From contig PWSR01000105.1 of the NCBI GenBank assembly GCA_003563985.1, positions 1 to 32,119 on the forward strand: a stretch of DNA of 32,119 nucleotides. Direction: 5' to 3'. The first letter of the stretch is position 1. Every line of letters starts with the position of its first letter. The DNA is from Clostridia bacterium. GTDB lineage: Bacteria; Bacillota; Sulfobacillia; SLMV01. The notes under the pieces are model-generated. The model did not search any database. It saw only the letters and a program-made list of their open reading frames with translations, and had not been told where the DNA came from. Both the position numbers and the translations under genes were made by a program. Positions 1-9,843 of this stretch are shown one piece after another.

Positions 1-1
1 G

Positions 2-1531
<1,530 letters not shown>

Positions 1532-1703
1532 AAGAACTGGCTGCACCCCCACCCGACGGATCCGCGGGTGATCGAGAAGTCGCTTCCCGGGGTTTCGGCC
1601 TTCTACGATCGGGGCGCTTCCCCGGGGGCATCGCATTCCCTGGAGGATACCCGGAGCCCACCGGGGAAGATAGTAGGTCTACGGGGAGTCCCGGAGGAGG
1701 AAT

Positions 1704-3059
1704 ATGATGTCGCAAATAACGGAAGAATACGTGCGGAGACATCCAACCAGCGAAGAGCTCTATGCCAGGGCGTGTGAAGCCCTCCCGTCCGGCCTGACCC
1801 ACGACAACCGGCGCATGACACCGTTTCCCATTTACGTAGATCGGGCCCAGGAGGCGCGAAAATGGGATGTGGACGACAATGAGTTGATCGACTTCGTACT
1901 GGGGCACGGGGCCTTGATCCTGGGCCACCTGGACCACGATGTCATCGCTTCCGTCAAAGAGCAGTTGGATCTCGGGACCCACTACGGGGCGAGCCATGAA
2001 CTCGAGATCCGGTGGGCGGAGAAGGTCAAGGAACTGGTCCCGGGGGCCGACAAGGTTCGATTTACCTCCTCGGGGACCGAGGCCACCATGTTGGCGCTTC
2101 GGTTGGCCCGCACCTACACGGGATGCGAGAAGGTCATTCGATTTCACGGGCACTTCCACGGATGGCACGACTACATGATGTCCGGCAACAAGCCTCCCTT
2201 CTCCCTGCCGACATCTACCGGGATGCCCGCGGATCTGCAATCCCTGGCCGTGGCAATGCGGGCGGGCGAGATCGAAGCGGTGCGGGCCGTGCTGGATCGC
2301 GAGGATATTGCCGCGGTGATCATGGAACCCACGGGTGGTACCCAGGGCAAGGCGCCCATGGATCCCGAATTCGTGCGGCAGGTCCGGGATCTCACCGCGC
2401 AGCGGGGTGTCTTACTGATCTTTGACGAGGTCGTGACGGGATTCCGGGTGTCCCCCGGGGGAGCGGCACGCGCCCTGGGCGTCACCGCGGACATCACCGC
2501 CCTGGGAAAGATCGTCGCGGGAGGCCTGCCGGGCGGGGCGGTGGTGGCGCGGCGTAACGTCATGAACCCCCTGGAATTCAGCGGGGATCCCAGCCGCGAC
2601 CGGTATTCCCGGGTGGCGCACCCGGGGACGTTCAACGCGAACCCGGTGAGTGCCGCCGCCGGTTTAAATTGCCTGGAGCGCATCGAGGACGGGTCGGTCG
2701 GGCAATACTGCGATGCGCTGGCCCACCGCTTTCGCGAGGGCATGAACGACATATTGGAGAAGCGCGGCATACCGGGGTGCGTGTACGGAGGATCTTCCAT
2801 CCTGCACATCGCCGCCGGGGTGGATATACCCAGGGTGTCAGATCCCTCGGAATTGGTGGGATACGATCCCACGCGGCTCATCGGGGGTATGGGTCCGGCC
2901 CTGGTCCCCTTCCGTCGGGCAACGATTAATCGGGGTATCGATTTCATGGGGCCCACGGGCTTCGTCTCCGCCGCGCATACCGAGGCGGATATCGAGACGG
3001 CCCTAGAGGCCTTCGATGCCGCCATGGCGGACCTGGCGGACGAGGGCGTTTTCGAGTAG
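1704..3059 (+). CDS. Class-III PLP aminotransferase, glutamate-1-semialdehyde aminotransferase-like
   Basis: This is a fold-type I PLP enzyme of aminotransferase class III. Transfer or 1,2-shift of an amino group on an amino acid or semialdehyde is expected. It has 451 residues, near the usual 430-450. Visible landmarks are SSGTEATMLALRLAR (PLP phosphate and substrate region), FHGHFHGWHD, IMEPTGGTQG, LIFDEVVTGFR (Asp that contacts the PLP ring nitrogen), and ALGKIVAGGLPGGA, whose Lys should form the Schiff base. HPGTFNANPVSAAAG is typical of the HemL branch. The start is ATG with GGAGGAGG just upstream; a second ATG follows directly. No other haem gene is nearby, and many relatives of HemL act on other substrates, so I do not call it hemL. 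The substrate is unknown. The gene is followed by the convergent capA-like gene. Confidence 0.9.
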   Translation: MMSQITEEYVRRHPTSEELYARACEALPSGLTHDNRRMTPFPIYVDRAQEARKWDVDDNELIDFVLGHGALILGHLDHDVIASVKEQLDLGTHYGASHELEIRWAEKVKELVPGADKVRFTSSGTEATMLALRLARTYTGCEKVIRFHGHFHGWHDYMMSGNKPPFSLPTSTGMPADLQSLAVAMRAGEIEAVRAVLDREDIAAVIMEPTGGTQGKAPMDPEFVRQVRDLTAQRGVLLIFDEVVTGFRVSPGGAARALGVTADITALGKIVAGGLPGGAVVARRNVMNPLEFSGDPSRDRYSRVAHPGTFNANPVSAAAGLNCLERIEDGSVGQYCDALAHRFREGMNDILEKRGIPGCVYGGSSILHIAAGVDIPRVSDPSELVGYDPTRLIGGMGPALVPFRRATINRGIDFMGPTGFVSAAHTEADIETALEAFDAAMADLADEGVFE

Positions 3060-3151
3060 GGAATCATCGATGCGGGCGAGGATTGTGCTTCGCGGGGATG
3101 TCGGTGCGGGTGCGGCCGGCATCCCCCGTTTGTGTCCGGGGATTCCCGGGA

Positions 3152-4459
3152 TCAGTCTCTATCCCGTAGTGGCGAGTCCTCCGAAAAACCATATTTCTCC
3201 AGGATCTCCACCATGCGGTGGTACCCGTCGGTCAGTTTGGTTACCGTGGCGGCGTCCAAATCGTACACCGCCGGGTCACCGTCCAGGGCCTCCGACAGGG
3301 GTATGATGCGGTGGCGGTGGCTTCGCTGGACCCAGGTGATCTCGTAGTCCACGTCGCTGATCCAGGTCTTCCCCTCATCCATGTCCTTGGTGATCTCGAC
3401 GTAAAGCAGCACACCGTACTCCACCAGGTCCGTGGGGTTGGCGGGGTAATGCTGATTCGAGAGGAAGTTGCCCATGGAATAGATGACCAGGGAGGGACGT
3501 TGGTTCCCCGCTTCGTCTTCGTTGAAAAACCACTCCATGGGCTGTATGGCGTGGGGGTGGCCCCCCAGGATGAGGTCGGCCCCGGCGGCGGCCAGCTCCT
3601 CGGCGACCTGTCGAGTGTGGGGTTGCGGTTCACTGACGTACATGTTGCCCCAGTGCATGGATATAGCCACGAGGTCGGCCCCGGCCTCCCGGGCCCGATC
3701 CATCTCCTCGATGATGGGCTCCACGGTATGAAAATTCTCGATGTAGTTCACCGCGTATTCGTGGCCCTCGGGCACGGGAATGGCGTTGGTGCTGAAAGTC
3801 CAGGAGAGGAAGGCAATGTTCACCCCGTCCACCTCGACGATGATGGGTTCATCCTTCTCCTCTTCGTCCATGTGGGCGCCGAAGGGAATGAGCCCCGTGG
3901 CGCGGAGATTTTCCAGGGTATTCTTCAAGCCCGAAAGGCCGCGATCCAGGGAGTGGTTGTGGGCGAAGGATACCAGGTCGATTCCGGCTCCCGCGACGGC
4001 TTCACCCAGTTCGACCGGGGCATTGAAACAGGGGTACCCGGTGTAGCCCTGGTAGCCGAGGAAACGGATCTCCGGTCCCGCCTGGCAGGTCTCGAAGTTG
4101 CCCACGGCGAGATCGGCGCGACGGAGATGCGGCGCGATGGCCTCGAAACTCGGGTGGAAGTCATACTGTCCGTCGCCCACGTGGGCCTGGCCGATCTGCG
4201 TGAGATGAGCGGTGATGTCCCCGGCCGATGCCAGGAGTACCGTGCGCAGGTCCGGTTCCGGTTCTGGTTCCGGCTCGGGCTCGGGTTCCGGCTCCGGTTC
4301 CTCTTCGACCTCCGGCTCGGGCTCCGGTAGAGCTTCCTCCTCGGGCTCTTCGACCTCCGGTGTGCCGGCGAAGAGGCTGTGTAGTCCCGTTCCGCCGAAG
4401 ACGAAGACGGCCAGGGCCAACAAAACGATCAATGAGACCGCGATGGCGAACCGTTGCAT
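3152..4459 (-). CDS. CapA/PgsA-family protein, membrane-anchored, with Glu-Pro spacer
   Basis: The CapA family has a calcineurin-like metallophosphatase fold and is named after a poly-gamma-glutamate capsule protein. Most members have no proven reaction. This one has 435 residues. Residues about 5-25 form one hydrophobic segment (signal anchor), so the rest should face outside. Residues about 35-70 are a Glu/Pro spacer with an EPEPEPEP core. The catalytic domain starts near residue 75: ASAGDITAH, AVGNFETC, SFAHNHSLDRG, ISMHWGNMY and GGHPHAIQP are the expected metal-site blocks. The start is ATG with GGAGGG five bases upstream, and a good promoter lies about 70 bases upstream. No pgsB or pgsC ligase genes are present, so capsule synthesis is not supported. 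A wall or peptide phosphatase role is as likely. Divergence from neighbours suggests a single-gene unit. Confidence 0.9.
   Translation of the reverse strand: MQRFAIAVSLIVLLALAVFVFGGTGLHSLFAGTPEVEEPEEEALPEPEPEVEEEPEPEPEPEPEPEPEPDLRTVLLASAGDITAHLTQIGQAHVGDGQYDFHPSFEAIAPHLRRADLAVGNFETCQAGPEIRFLGYQGYTGYPCFNAPVELGEAVAGAGIDLVSFAHNHSLDRGLSGLKNTLENLRATGLIPFGAHMDEEEKDEPIIVEVDGVNIAFLSWTFSTNAIPVPEGHEYAVNYIENFHTVEPIIEEMDRAREAGADLVAISMHWGNMYVSEPQPHTRQVAEELAAAGADLILGGHPHAIQPMEWFFNEDEAGNQRPSLVIYSMGNFLSNQHYPANPTDLVEYGVLLYVEITKDMDEGKTWISDVDYEITWVQRSHRHRIIPLSEALDGDPAVYDLDAATVTKLTDGYHRMVEILEKYGFSEDSPLRDRD
4251..4328 (-). repeat. Short tandem repeat encoding the Glu-Pro spacer of the CapA-like protein
   Basis: On the plus strand the motif GGTTCC / GGCTCG recurs every six bases for about 50 bases and then becomes less regular. 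On the minus strand it encodes alternating Glu-Pro. Hexamer repeats like this can change length by slippage without breaking the frame. Here the tract lies between the membrane anchor and the catalytic domain, where it would act as a stiff, acidic, extended spacer through the envelope. Confidence 0.8.
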
Positions 4460-4527
4460 CCAATCCCTCCAGTGCGTTCAGCGTTCTCGACGAGAAGCCG
4501 TAGACAGTTGGTTTCCCATCGCCCTCT

Positions 4528-4556
4528 ACTATATACCCGGGACGCAGAATTGGTAA
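4528..4556 (-). promoter_or_regulatory. Candidate sigma-70-type promoter of the CapA-like gene
   Basis: Read on the minus strand, TTACCA and TATAGT are separated by 17 bases. They match 4 of 6 and 5 of 6 consensus positions. The -10 box ends about 70 bases before the capA ATG, which leaves room for a short leader. No operator is obvious. This is motif matching by eye only. Confidence 0.5.
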
Positions 4557-4625
4557 CGGGGTTCCATCACTCTACCCATTTGGCAGCCGCCCGATGGATT
4601 TACCCCTCTTCGTCATCCCCCTTGA

Positions 4626-5948
4626 TCACCCGCCCGCGGAGATGCTTACCCCCTCCAGGAGCACGTGGGGGAATAGGGTCGAGTGCCGCCGCTCCCTTTC
4701 CCGGGATAGAGCTACCAGCCGATCCTTCAGGCCCTCGAAGACGTCCACGTAGATCATGCAGTCCTTCACGCGCCCCAGTATCTCTCCCCGGGATACGCGG
4801 AAGCCCAGGTTTACGTTGCCGCTGACGCGGCCGCCGTAGGGGTTGGCGCCCCAGGCGCCCATCAGGGATAGCACGAGGAGACCATCGTCCATCGAGCGCA
4901 CCATGTCCTCGAGGGGCGTGTCCCCGGCTTCGACGACCAGGTTGCTGGACGATATGCTCGGGGCCGCACCGCTGCCCCCGCGGAATCCGTTCCCCGTGGG
5001 GCACCGTCCGAGCCTCGCGGCCGACTTGAGATCCAGGAGGTAGTTCCGTAGCGTTCCCTCCTCCAATATGGGCGTGCGCTGGGAGGGTGTGCCTTCATCA
5101 TCCCAGGGCGCGGTGCTGGCTCCCTCGGGGAGCAACCCGTCGTCGATGAGGGAGAACCGCGGATCCACCAGGTCCTCGCCCATCCGATCCCGCCAGGGGG
5201 ATATGCCCCGGGATACCGCATCGCCGTCGGCGCACGCCAGGAACGGACGGAGTACATCGCCGAGGCTGGTGGGGGCAAAGAGCACGGGGTACGTCCCGTC
5301 GGGCATTTCGGCGATCCGGGAGGCGGCCTCCAGCTGCCACAGTACGGAATCGAGGATACCCTCGACGTCCTCGACCATGTGGTGCCCGCCGGCGAATTCG
5401 CCGGTGTGCAGGAGTCCCTCTTCCCCGACGACGGTTGCCTGGCATCCGACCCCGTGTCCCGTACCGGAGTGCAGGAGGTCCAGTCCCCGGGTGTTCAGGA
5501 TGCGCACCGTCCCTACGCTCCGGGATACCGTCGCCCCGACCTGGGCGTCCGGTTCGAAGGCAAGGATGTCGTCCACCAGCCGCTGACCGGTTTCCAACAT
5601 GTCGCCGGCGGCCAGCTTCTCGATTCTCGGATCGAAGGTATCCACCTCGGGATATTCATTCGGCCCGGGGAGTTCGTAATCGGCTGCAGATCCGAAGCGG
5701 GCGACAGCCCGGGCCTTCTCCACCAGGTCGGCGGAGCCCCCCCCCGTCGCCGCGGCGAAGCCGATGCGCCCCTCTTCGAACAGGCGGAGGCCGAACCCCG
5801 TCCGCGTCGAGGACTCCATCATCTTCAGCTCGTTGTCCTCGAATCGCACCGGCTCCCGCTCGGACCCGAGGCAGTAGACTTCGCCTTGCAGTCCCCGGGC
5901 CACCAACGCGTCGATGATTCTCTCTCCCTCATCGTGCCAGCGGTTCAA
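4626..5948 (-). CDS. pmbA: TldE/PmbA, partner subunit of the TldD-TldE metalloprotease
   Basis: TldE (PmbA) forms a heterodimer with TldD. TldD carries the zinc site, and TldE lacks the HExxxH motif, as here. The pair degrades unfolded peptides and trims some peptide natural products in the cytoplasm. The protein has 440 residues with family blocks such as VRFEDNELKMMESS near the N-terminus and GGSGAAPSISSSNL near the C-terminus. I prefer a TTG start at 5948 to the longer ORF of the track. The sequence GGAGGTGGT lies about five bases upstream of this TTG, the TTG shares TTGA with the tldD stop, and the extra 30 residues of the track ORF only shadow the tldD end. Translational coupling to tldD fits a 1:1 complex. 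Confidence 0.92.
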   Translation of the reverse strand: MNRWHDEGERIIDALVARGLQGEVYCLGSEREPVRFEDNELKMMESSTRTGFGLRLFEEGRIGFAAATGGGSADLVEKARAVARFGSAADYELPGPNEYPEVDTFDPRIEKLAAGDMLETGQRLVDDILAFEPDAQVGATVSRSVGTVRILNTRGLDLLHSGTGHGVGCQATVVGEEGLLHTGEFAGGHHMVEDVEGILDSVLWQLEAASRIAEMPDGTYPVLFAPTSLGDVLRPFLACADGDAVSRGISPWRDRMGEDLVDPRFSLIDDGLLPEGASTAPWDDEGTPSQRTPILEEGTLRNYLLDLKSAARLGRCPTGNGFRGGSGAAPSISSSNLVVEAGDTPLEDMVRSMDDGLLVLSLMGAWGANPYGGRVSGNVNLGFRVSRGEILGRVKDCMIYVDVFEGLKDRLVALSRERERRHSTLFPHVLLEGVSISAGG

Positions 5949-7339
5949 CCGGCACCACCTCCAACGGTTACATTTTGAATGCGTATGTGCGGGGACCAGT
6001 GCCCCACCGGGAGCGGGGATTGCTCGCCCTTCCCGCATCCACCGGGGCTCTCGTGGCGCCCGACTTCGCGCCCGATCCTATCGATGTTGGCCAGGGTGTG
6101 GAAGACGTTGCCGGTCAGGGTTACGTCCCGGACCAGCTGGGTCGCGCGCCCGTCCTCGACGAGATACGCCTTCCCGGCCATGAAGGTGAACATCTCATCA
6201 TCGGTCTGCCCGCCGTAGGGACTGACCACGTACAGTCCTCGCTTTACGCCTTCGAAGAGATCCTCCGTGCTCGCCTCTCCCGGACCGATCTGCGTATTGC
6301 GCATCCGGCAGATGGGGGCGTGGCGGTAGTCGAGGGCCCGCGCGCTTCCCGTGGGCGCCTCGCCCATGGTCGCCGCCGACTGCCGGGAGTGCAGGCGTCC
6401 CACCAGCACGCCCTCGCGAATGAGATCGGCGCGCCCGGCCGCTACACCCTCATCGTCGTAGCGGAGGAAACCCCGGGATCCCGGGGTATCGCCGGTATCG
6501 AAGATATTCAGGTGCGCGGGGCCGAAGCGGCGACCGAGTTTCATCATTTCCCGCATCCGTTCGTTGTCCATCAGGTCGTCGGCTTCGCTGAGGTGTCCGA
6601 AGGCTTCGTGGGCGAAGACCCCGGCCATGGGGGGCGCGGCGATGACGGTGTAGCGGCCGCCGGGGACTCCGGGCGCGTCCAGGAGGGCCGTCGCGGTCCG
6701 GACGGCCTCGTCGATCTCTTCTTCCAATCCGCGGGTCACGCCGTAGTCCGAGGAACTGCCGAAGTAGGCGCTACCCATTTGGGTATCCGAACCCCGGGTC
6801 GCGATGGCGACCAACGCACCCTGGATGTCCAGCTTGGTTTGATCGATGCAGCTTCCCTCGCTGTTGACGAAGAGCAGGCGAGCCTTGCGATCCCCGTAGG
6901 CGACCTGGGAGCTGGCGATCTCGCCCGAGGACTCCAGCATGCGCCGGTTGTAGTCCGAGAAGCGGCGAATCTTCTCCTCCAGGGGTACGTCCCGGGGGTC
7001 CTCCGCGATCTCGGGAACGAAACGATCGCGAACCCGGGGTACGGGGGCCAGGTCGACCGGGCGCGTCCTGCGCTCCGAGGCCAGGGCGGCCAGGGCCGAA
7101 GCGCGTTCGAGCCGGTCTTCCAGTTCCTCGAGGGAGTTAAAGGACGCGAATCCCCAGCCCCGCCCCGCCAGGACCCGGATGGCGCCGCCGAAGCTGGCGT
7201 TCTCCTGGACGGATTCCAGCGTGGGTCCGCGGAACCGAAAGGCCGTGACCTCGGATTCCTCCAGGCGAACCTCGGCGTAATCGGCGGGCGTGCGCCGGAT
7301 CAGTTCTTCGATGTGTGATGCTGCGCGATCCCAATCCAC
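5945..7339 (-). CDS. tldD: TldD, zinc-metalloprotease subunit
   Basis: TldD is the catalytic subunit of the TldD-TldE protease. The zinc motif HEAFGHLSEADD (HExxxH) lies near residue 240, in the normal place. The length is 464 residues, typical for the family. Other family blocks are ENASFGGAIRVLAGRGWGFASFN near the N-terminus and RMRNTQIGPGEAS and SPYGGQTDDEMFTFMAGKAYLVEDG near the C-terminus. The start is GTG, with GAGGAGGAAT four bases upstream. It overlaps the TldE gene by four bases. Upstream lies gmk, separated by 187 bases without a convincing gene. No substrate peptide gene is recognisable nearby, so a housekeeping peptide-clearing role is likelier than maturation of a natural product. 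Confidence 0.95.
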   Translation of the reverse strand: MDWDRAASHIEELIRRTPADYAEVRLEESEVTAFRFRGPTLESVQENASFGGAIRVLAGRGWGFASFNSLEELEDRLERASALAALASERRTRPVDLAPVPRVRDRFVPEIAEDPRDVPLEEKIRRFSDYNRRMLESSGEIASSQVAYGDRKARLLFVNSEGSCIDQTKLDIQGALVAIATRGSDTQMGSAYFGSSSDYGVTRGLEEEIDEAVRTATALLDAPGVPGGRYTVIAAPPMAGVFAHEAFGHLSEADDLMDNERMREMMKLGRRFGPAHLNIFDTGDTPGSRGFLRYDDEGVAAGRADLIREGVLVGRLHSRQSAATMGEAPTGSARALDYRHAPICRMRNTQIGPGEASTEDLFEGVKRGLYVVSPYGGQTDDEMFTFMAGKAYLVEDGRATQLVRDVTLTGNVFHTLANIDRIGREVGRHESPGGCGKGEQSPLPVGHWSPHIRIQNVTVGGGAG

Positions 7340-7526
7340 TCGTATTCCTCCTCGCTTCGAGTTGCCCGGGATCCGATCGTTCCCCGGGCGATGCGACGAT
7401 GCAATTCTTCCGCAAGAATATCCCGATATTCCCGGTTCACGGGGACGCTTCCTGCCCGAAGAACGGGGTCGGTCCCAACTCCGCCGGGGATCCTTGCCGC
7501 GGGCGCAGCACCTCCGGTGATCGTTC

Positions 7527-8165
7527 CTATGCGTCGGATTCCGGGGTGGAATCGGGAAGGGGTATGTTCCATAGGTCCAACAGGGTGGGTTTTTCCCGTC
7601 GCATCCGCTCCGCTTCGACCACGGCCTCGGCGCGGCACAGTGCGTCCTCGAGGCAGTCGTTTACCAGCAGGTAATCGTATTCGGCGGCCCGGTCGATCTG
7701 TTCCCGGGCGTTGGCTAAGCGCGACTCCATGTTGTTTTCCGGGGAGCGAAGTTGGATTCGTTCCGCCAACGCTTCCATGGAAGGGGGCAGGAGGAAGATG
7801 GAGACGACGTTCGGGTAATGGGCACGATACTTCCGGTGGCCCTTGTAGTCCAGCTCGATGATGCGATCCGCACCGCCCTCGAGTACCCGTGCGGGGGAGG
7901 CATAATAGTAGTCATCGTACACCCGCTCGTACTCGAAGATGTCGCCGGAATCCCGGAGGTCGTCGAATTTCTCCTGCGAGATGAAACGATAGTGGATGCC
8001 GTCGATTTCGCCCTCCCGGGGTTCCCGGGTGGTATAGGTTACGATCCGTTGCAAACCGGGAAAGGTGTCCAATAGATGAGCGATTACGGTGCCCTTGCCG
8101 CTGCCCGAGGGCCCGGTGATGACGAACAGGATGGGCGATCTGTCGATGGCTGCCAGGGTGATCAT
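7527..8165 (-). CDS. gmk: Guanylate kinase
   Basis: Gmk phosphorylates GMP to GDP with ATP. The P-loop is ITGPSGSGKGTVI near residue 18. TTREPREGEIDGIHYRFIS is the GMP-binding region, followed by FEYERVYDDYY and the lid and C-terminal IQLRSPENN. The start at 8165 (MITLAAIDRSP) gives 212 residues, close to the usual 205-210. The longer ORF of the track would run through a perfect 12-bp hairpin and has no family homology, so I reject it. The ATG is preceded directly by GAGAGG, an unusually close ribosome site, so the exact start is a little uncertain. An rpoZ gene, which often follows gmk, is not seen. Confidence 0.95.
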   Translation of the reverse strand: MITLAAIDRSPILFVITGPSGSGKGTVIAHLLDTFPGLQRIVTYTTREPREGEIDGIHYRFISQEKFDDLRDSGDIFEYERVYDDYYYASPARVLEGGADRIIELDYKGHRKYRAHYPNVVSIFLLPPSMEALAERIQLRSPENNMESRLANAREQIDRAAEYDYLLVNDCLEDALCRAEAVVEAERMRREKPTLLDLWNIPLPDSTPESDA

Positions 8166-8218
8166 CCTCTCGACGCCGTTCCGAGTGAGTCCGCACCACC
8201 GGTCTCGCGGATCGCTGG

Positions 8219-8245
8219 TGTGGTGGGCCGTATCGGCCCACCACA
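8219..8245. promoter_or_regulatory. Perfect inverted repeat in the gap between divergent gmk and the beta-lactamase-fold gene
   Basis: TGTGGTGGGCCG and CGGCCCACCACA form a perfect 12-bp stem with a TAT loop. It lies 54 bases before the gmk start and about 60 before the start of the plus-strand hydrolase. Because the two genes diverge, this is not a normal end-of-gene terminator. It could be a leader hairpin, an attenuator or a dyad operator. The T run on the plus side is weak. Confidence 0.6.
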
Positions 8246-8305
8246 AGTCTATTTCACCTCGAGCCCGCGGGCAATGAGGCCGCGGTGCAAATGGAGGATC
8301 GCGAT

Positions 8306-8965
8306 ATGGAGCTACACGCCATTGATCTGGGTAAAACCATCGTGTACCTGCTGGGGGATCGCCGGGGGCGGGTACTGATAGACGCGGGTAGCGGCGAACG
8401 GACGGCCCGTTTGTCCAATTACCTGGCCCGCTCCCACATCGAACCCGGGGAGATCGGGCTGATCGTCCTGACCCACTCCCACGCCGACCACCTGGGTAGC
8501 CTCGAGGGTCTGCTGGATCTGACCGGGGCCCGGGTGGCCATACATCCCCTGGAGAGGGATCGCTTCCTGCACGAGATGCGCTCGATGACCGGCATTGCGT
8601 ACGATGGGCCCGTCCTCGATCCCCCTTGGGCCCATCCCCTCTTGGTCGATGACGACTTCGACCTACAGCGTTACGGTGTGAAGGCGAGGGTGTGGCATAC
8701 GCCGGGGCACACCGAAGGGTCGATCTCGGTGATTTGGGAGGATCGCGCCGCGGTGGGCGATACCGTCATGAATCTATATCCGTTCAACCTGGGGCCGGTA
8801 TATCCGCCCTTCGCCGAGGATCCCCGGGGATTGCTGCGGAGCTGGCGCCGGATGCTGGACGCCGGCGTGATGCTCTTCTATCCCGGTCACGGGACCCCCG
8901 TCAGCGCCGAGCGCCTGGAGGTCGTCTACGGGGATCGGGTGGAGGCCCAAAATCGCTCCGAATAG
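8306..8965 (+). CDS. Metallo-beta-lactamase-fold hydrolase (glyoxalase II / YcbL-like)
   Basis: This is a binuclear metal hydrolase fold of 219 residues. The metal motif is HSHADHLGS (HxHxDH); the third His lies in HTPGHTEGSISV, the bridging Asp in AAVGDTVMN, and the last His in FYPGHGTPV. Substrates in this superfamily include thioesters such as S-lactoylglutathione, lactones, phosphodiesters and beta-lactams. The short form without a C-terminal domain resembles YcbL-type thioester hydrolases. I choose ATG at 8306 because GGAGG lies eight bases upstream; the GTG at 8285 has no such site. The gene diverges from gmk and converges with the ABC operon, so it appears monocistronic. The substrate cannot be named. 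Confidence 0.9.
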   Translation: MELHAIDLGKTIVYLLGDRRGRVLIDAGSGERTARLSNYLARSHIEPGEIGLIVLTHSHADHLGSLEGLLDLTGARVAIHPLERDRFLHEMRSMTGIAYDGPVLDPPWAHPLLVDDDFDLQRYGVKARVWHTPGHTEGSISVIWEDRAAVGDTVMNLYPFNLGPVYPPFAEDPRGLLRSWRRMLDAGVMLFYPGHGTPVSAERLEVVYGDRVEAQNRSE

Positions 8966-9003
8966 AGAGGCTTTTCGGGCGGGATGAATGGGCTACGAAG
9001 GAT

Positions 9004-9064
9004 CGGCGGATCCGCCGGGTCCGGGGGAGTGGATGACGGTCCGCGGGACGTGACGGACCGCCAT
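9004..9064. terminator. Hairpin pair between convergent genes, likely terminator region
   Basis: Two dyads lie between the hydrolase and the convergent permease gene: the 14-base palindrome CGGCGGATCCGCCG (9004-9017), and ATGaCGGTCCG pairing with CGGACCGcCAT (9033-9064, one mismatch, 10-base loop). Neither has a clear U-tract. Placement between convergent genes supports a termination role. Confidence 0.4.
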
Positions 9065-9105
9065 CGTTGCAACGAGATTCGTCCTTCTTCCTTTCAGTCT
9101 TCGGA

Positions 9106-9843
9106 TTAGGAAATCCAGCTGCGCTTGGCATTCCGTATGCTCATGGCGAATAGCAGGGCCGTGAACAACGCCAACATGACCCAGCTGACGGCCGGGTTCA
9201 GGACGCCGGCGCCGAGGAATGCGTGCCGCAACAGGTCGTTTCCGTACGTCAGCGGGAGGACGTAGGAGAGGGGCCGGATGACTGCCGGCAGATCCCCCAG
9301 CGGGAGGAATAGCCCGCAAAGGAAGACCATGGGGAAACGGAAGAAGTTGGAAAACGTCTGGGCTTCGAACACCTCGGATACGGAGACCGCGATGAACAGT
9401 CCCAGGAAGGTCGAGCTCATGGCTATGAACAGCACCGCGGGCAGGACGGTGAGCCACGTCGTGCCGGATAGATCCACCAGGAAACTGGCCAGGACGATGG
9501 GTACGGCGGAATTGATCACGCCGAAGGTGATGGCTCCCGAGGTCTTGGCCAACATGAGCAGGTTCAGGCCGATGGGCGCCAGCAGCAGGCGCTCGAAGGA
9601 ACGGTGCCGCTTCTCGAACGTGATGGTTACCGCCAGCATCGAAGTGGTCCCGAACAACACCGACATCGCCATCACGCCGGGCAGGAGATCCTTGATGTCC
9701 ATGGGCGCTCCCCGGGACCGCAGGAAGAACATCAGGGTCCAGGAGACCGGGAAGATGATGCCCCAGCTGATGTTGGGCGGCTTCAGGTAGTAATTGCGCA
9801 TATCCTTGGCCAGTATGGCCCAAAAGGCGATGGCAGCTTTCAT
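9106..9843 (-). CDS. ABC-2 type transporter permease
   Basis: This is an integral membrane permease of 245 residues with about six hydrophobic segments, as in ABC2_membrane proteins. An N-terminal cytoplasmic stretch (ILAKDMRNYYLKPPN) comes before the first segment, and the protein ends NAKRSWIS. Its ATG overlaps the TGA of the ATPase gene (ATGA), so the two are translationally coupled and should form one exporter. The family exports drugs, lipids, polysaccharides or ions such as Na+. The substrate is unknown. The ArsR-type regulator at the head of the operon hints that the signal may be a metal or a thiol-reactive compound. A degraded copy of the C-terminal part lies at about 11415-11550. 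Confidence 0.92.
   Translation of the reverse strand: MKAAIAFWAILAKDMRNYYLKPPNISWGIIFPVSWTLMFFLRSRGAPMDIKDLLPGVMAMSVLFGTTSMLAVTITFEKRHRSFERLLLAPIGLNLLMLAKTSGAITFGVINSAVPIVLASFLVDLSGTTWLTVLPAVLFIAMSSTFLGLFIAVSVSEVFEAQTFSNFFRFPMVFLCGLFLPLGDLPAVIRPLSYVLPLTYGNDLLRHAFLGAGVLNPAVSWVMLALFTALLFAMSIRNAKRSWIS

Noticed and set aside
3218-4330. 370-aa plus-strand ORF
   Set aside because: Antisense shadow of the CapA-like gene, which has clear family motifs, promoter and ribosome site.
5975-7318. 447-aa plus-strand ORF
   Set aside because: Antisense shadow of tldD in GC-rich DNA; no family signature, while the tldD frame has the zinc motif and a strong ribosome site.
7300-7440. Small minus-strand ORF between gmk and tldD with a GTG start (about 46 aa), position where rpoZ often lies
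   Set aside because: It overlaps the tldD start and its ribosome site, has no recognisable omega-subunit sequence, and its own ribosome site is weak.
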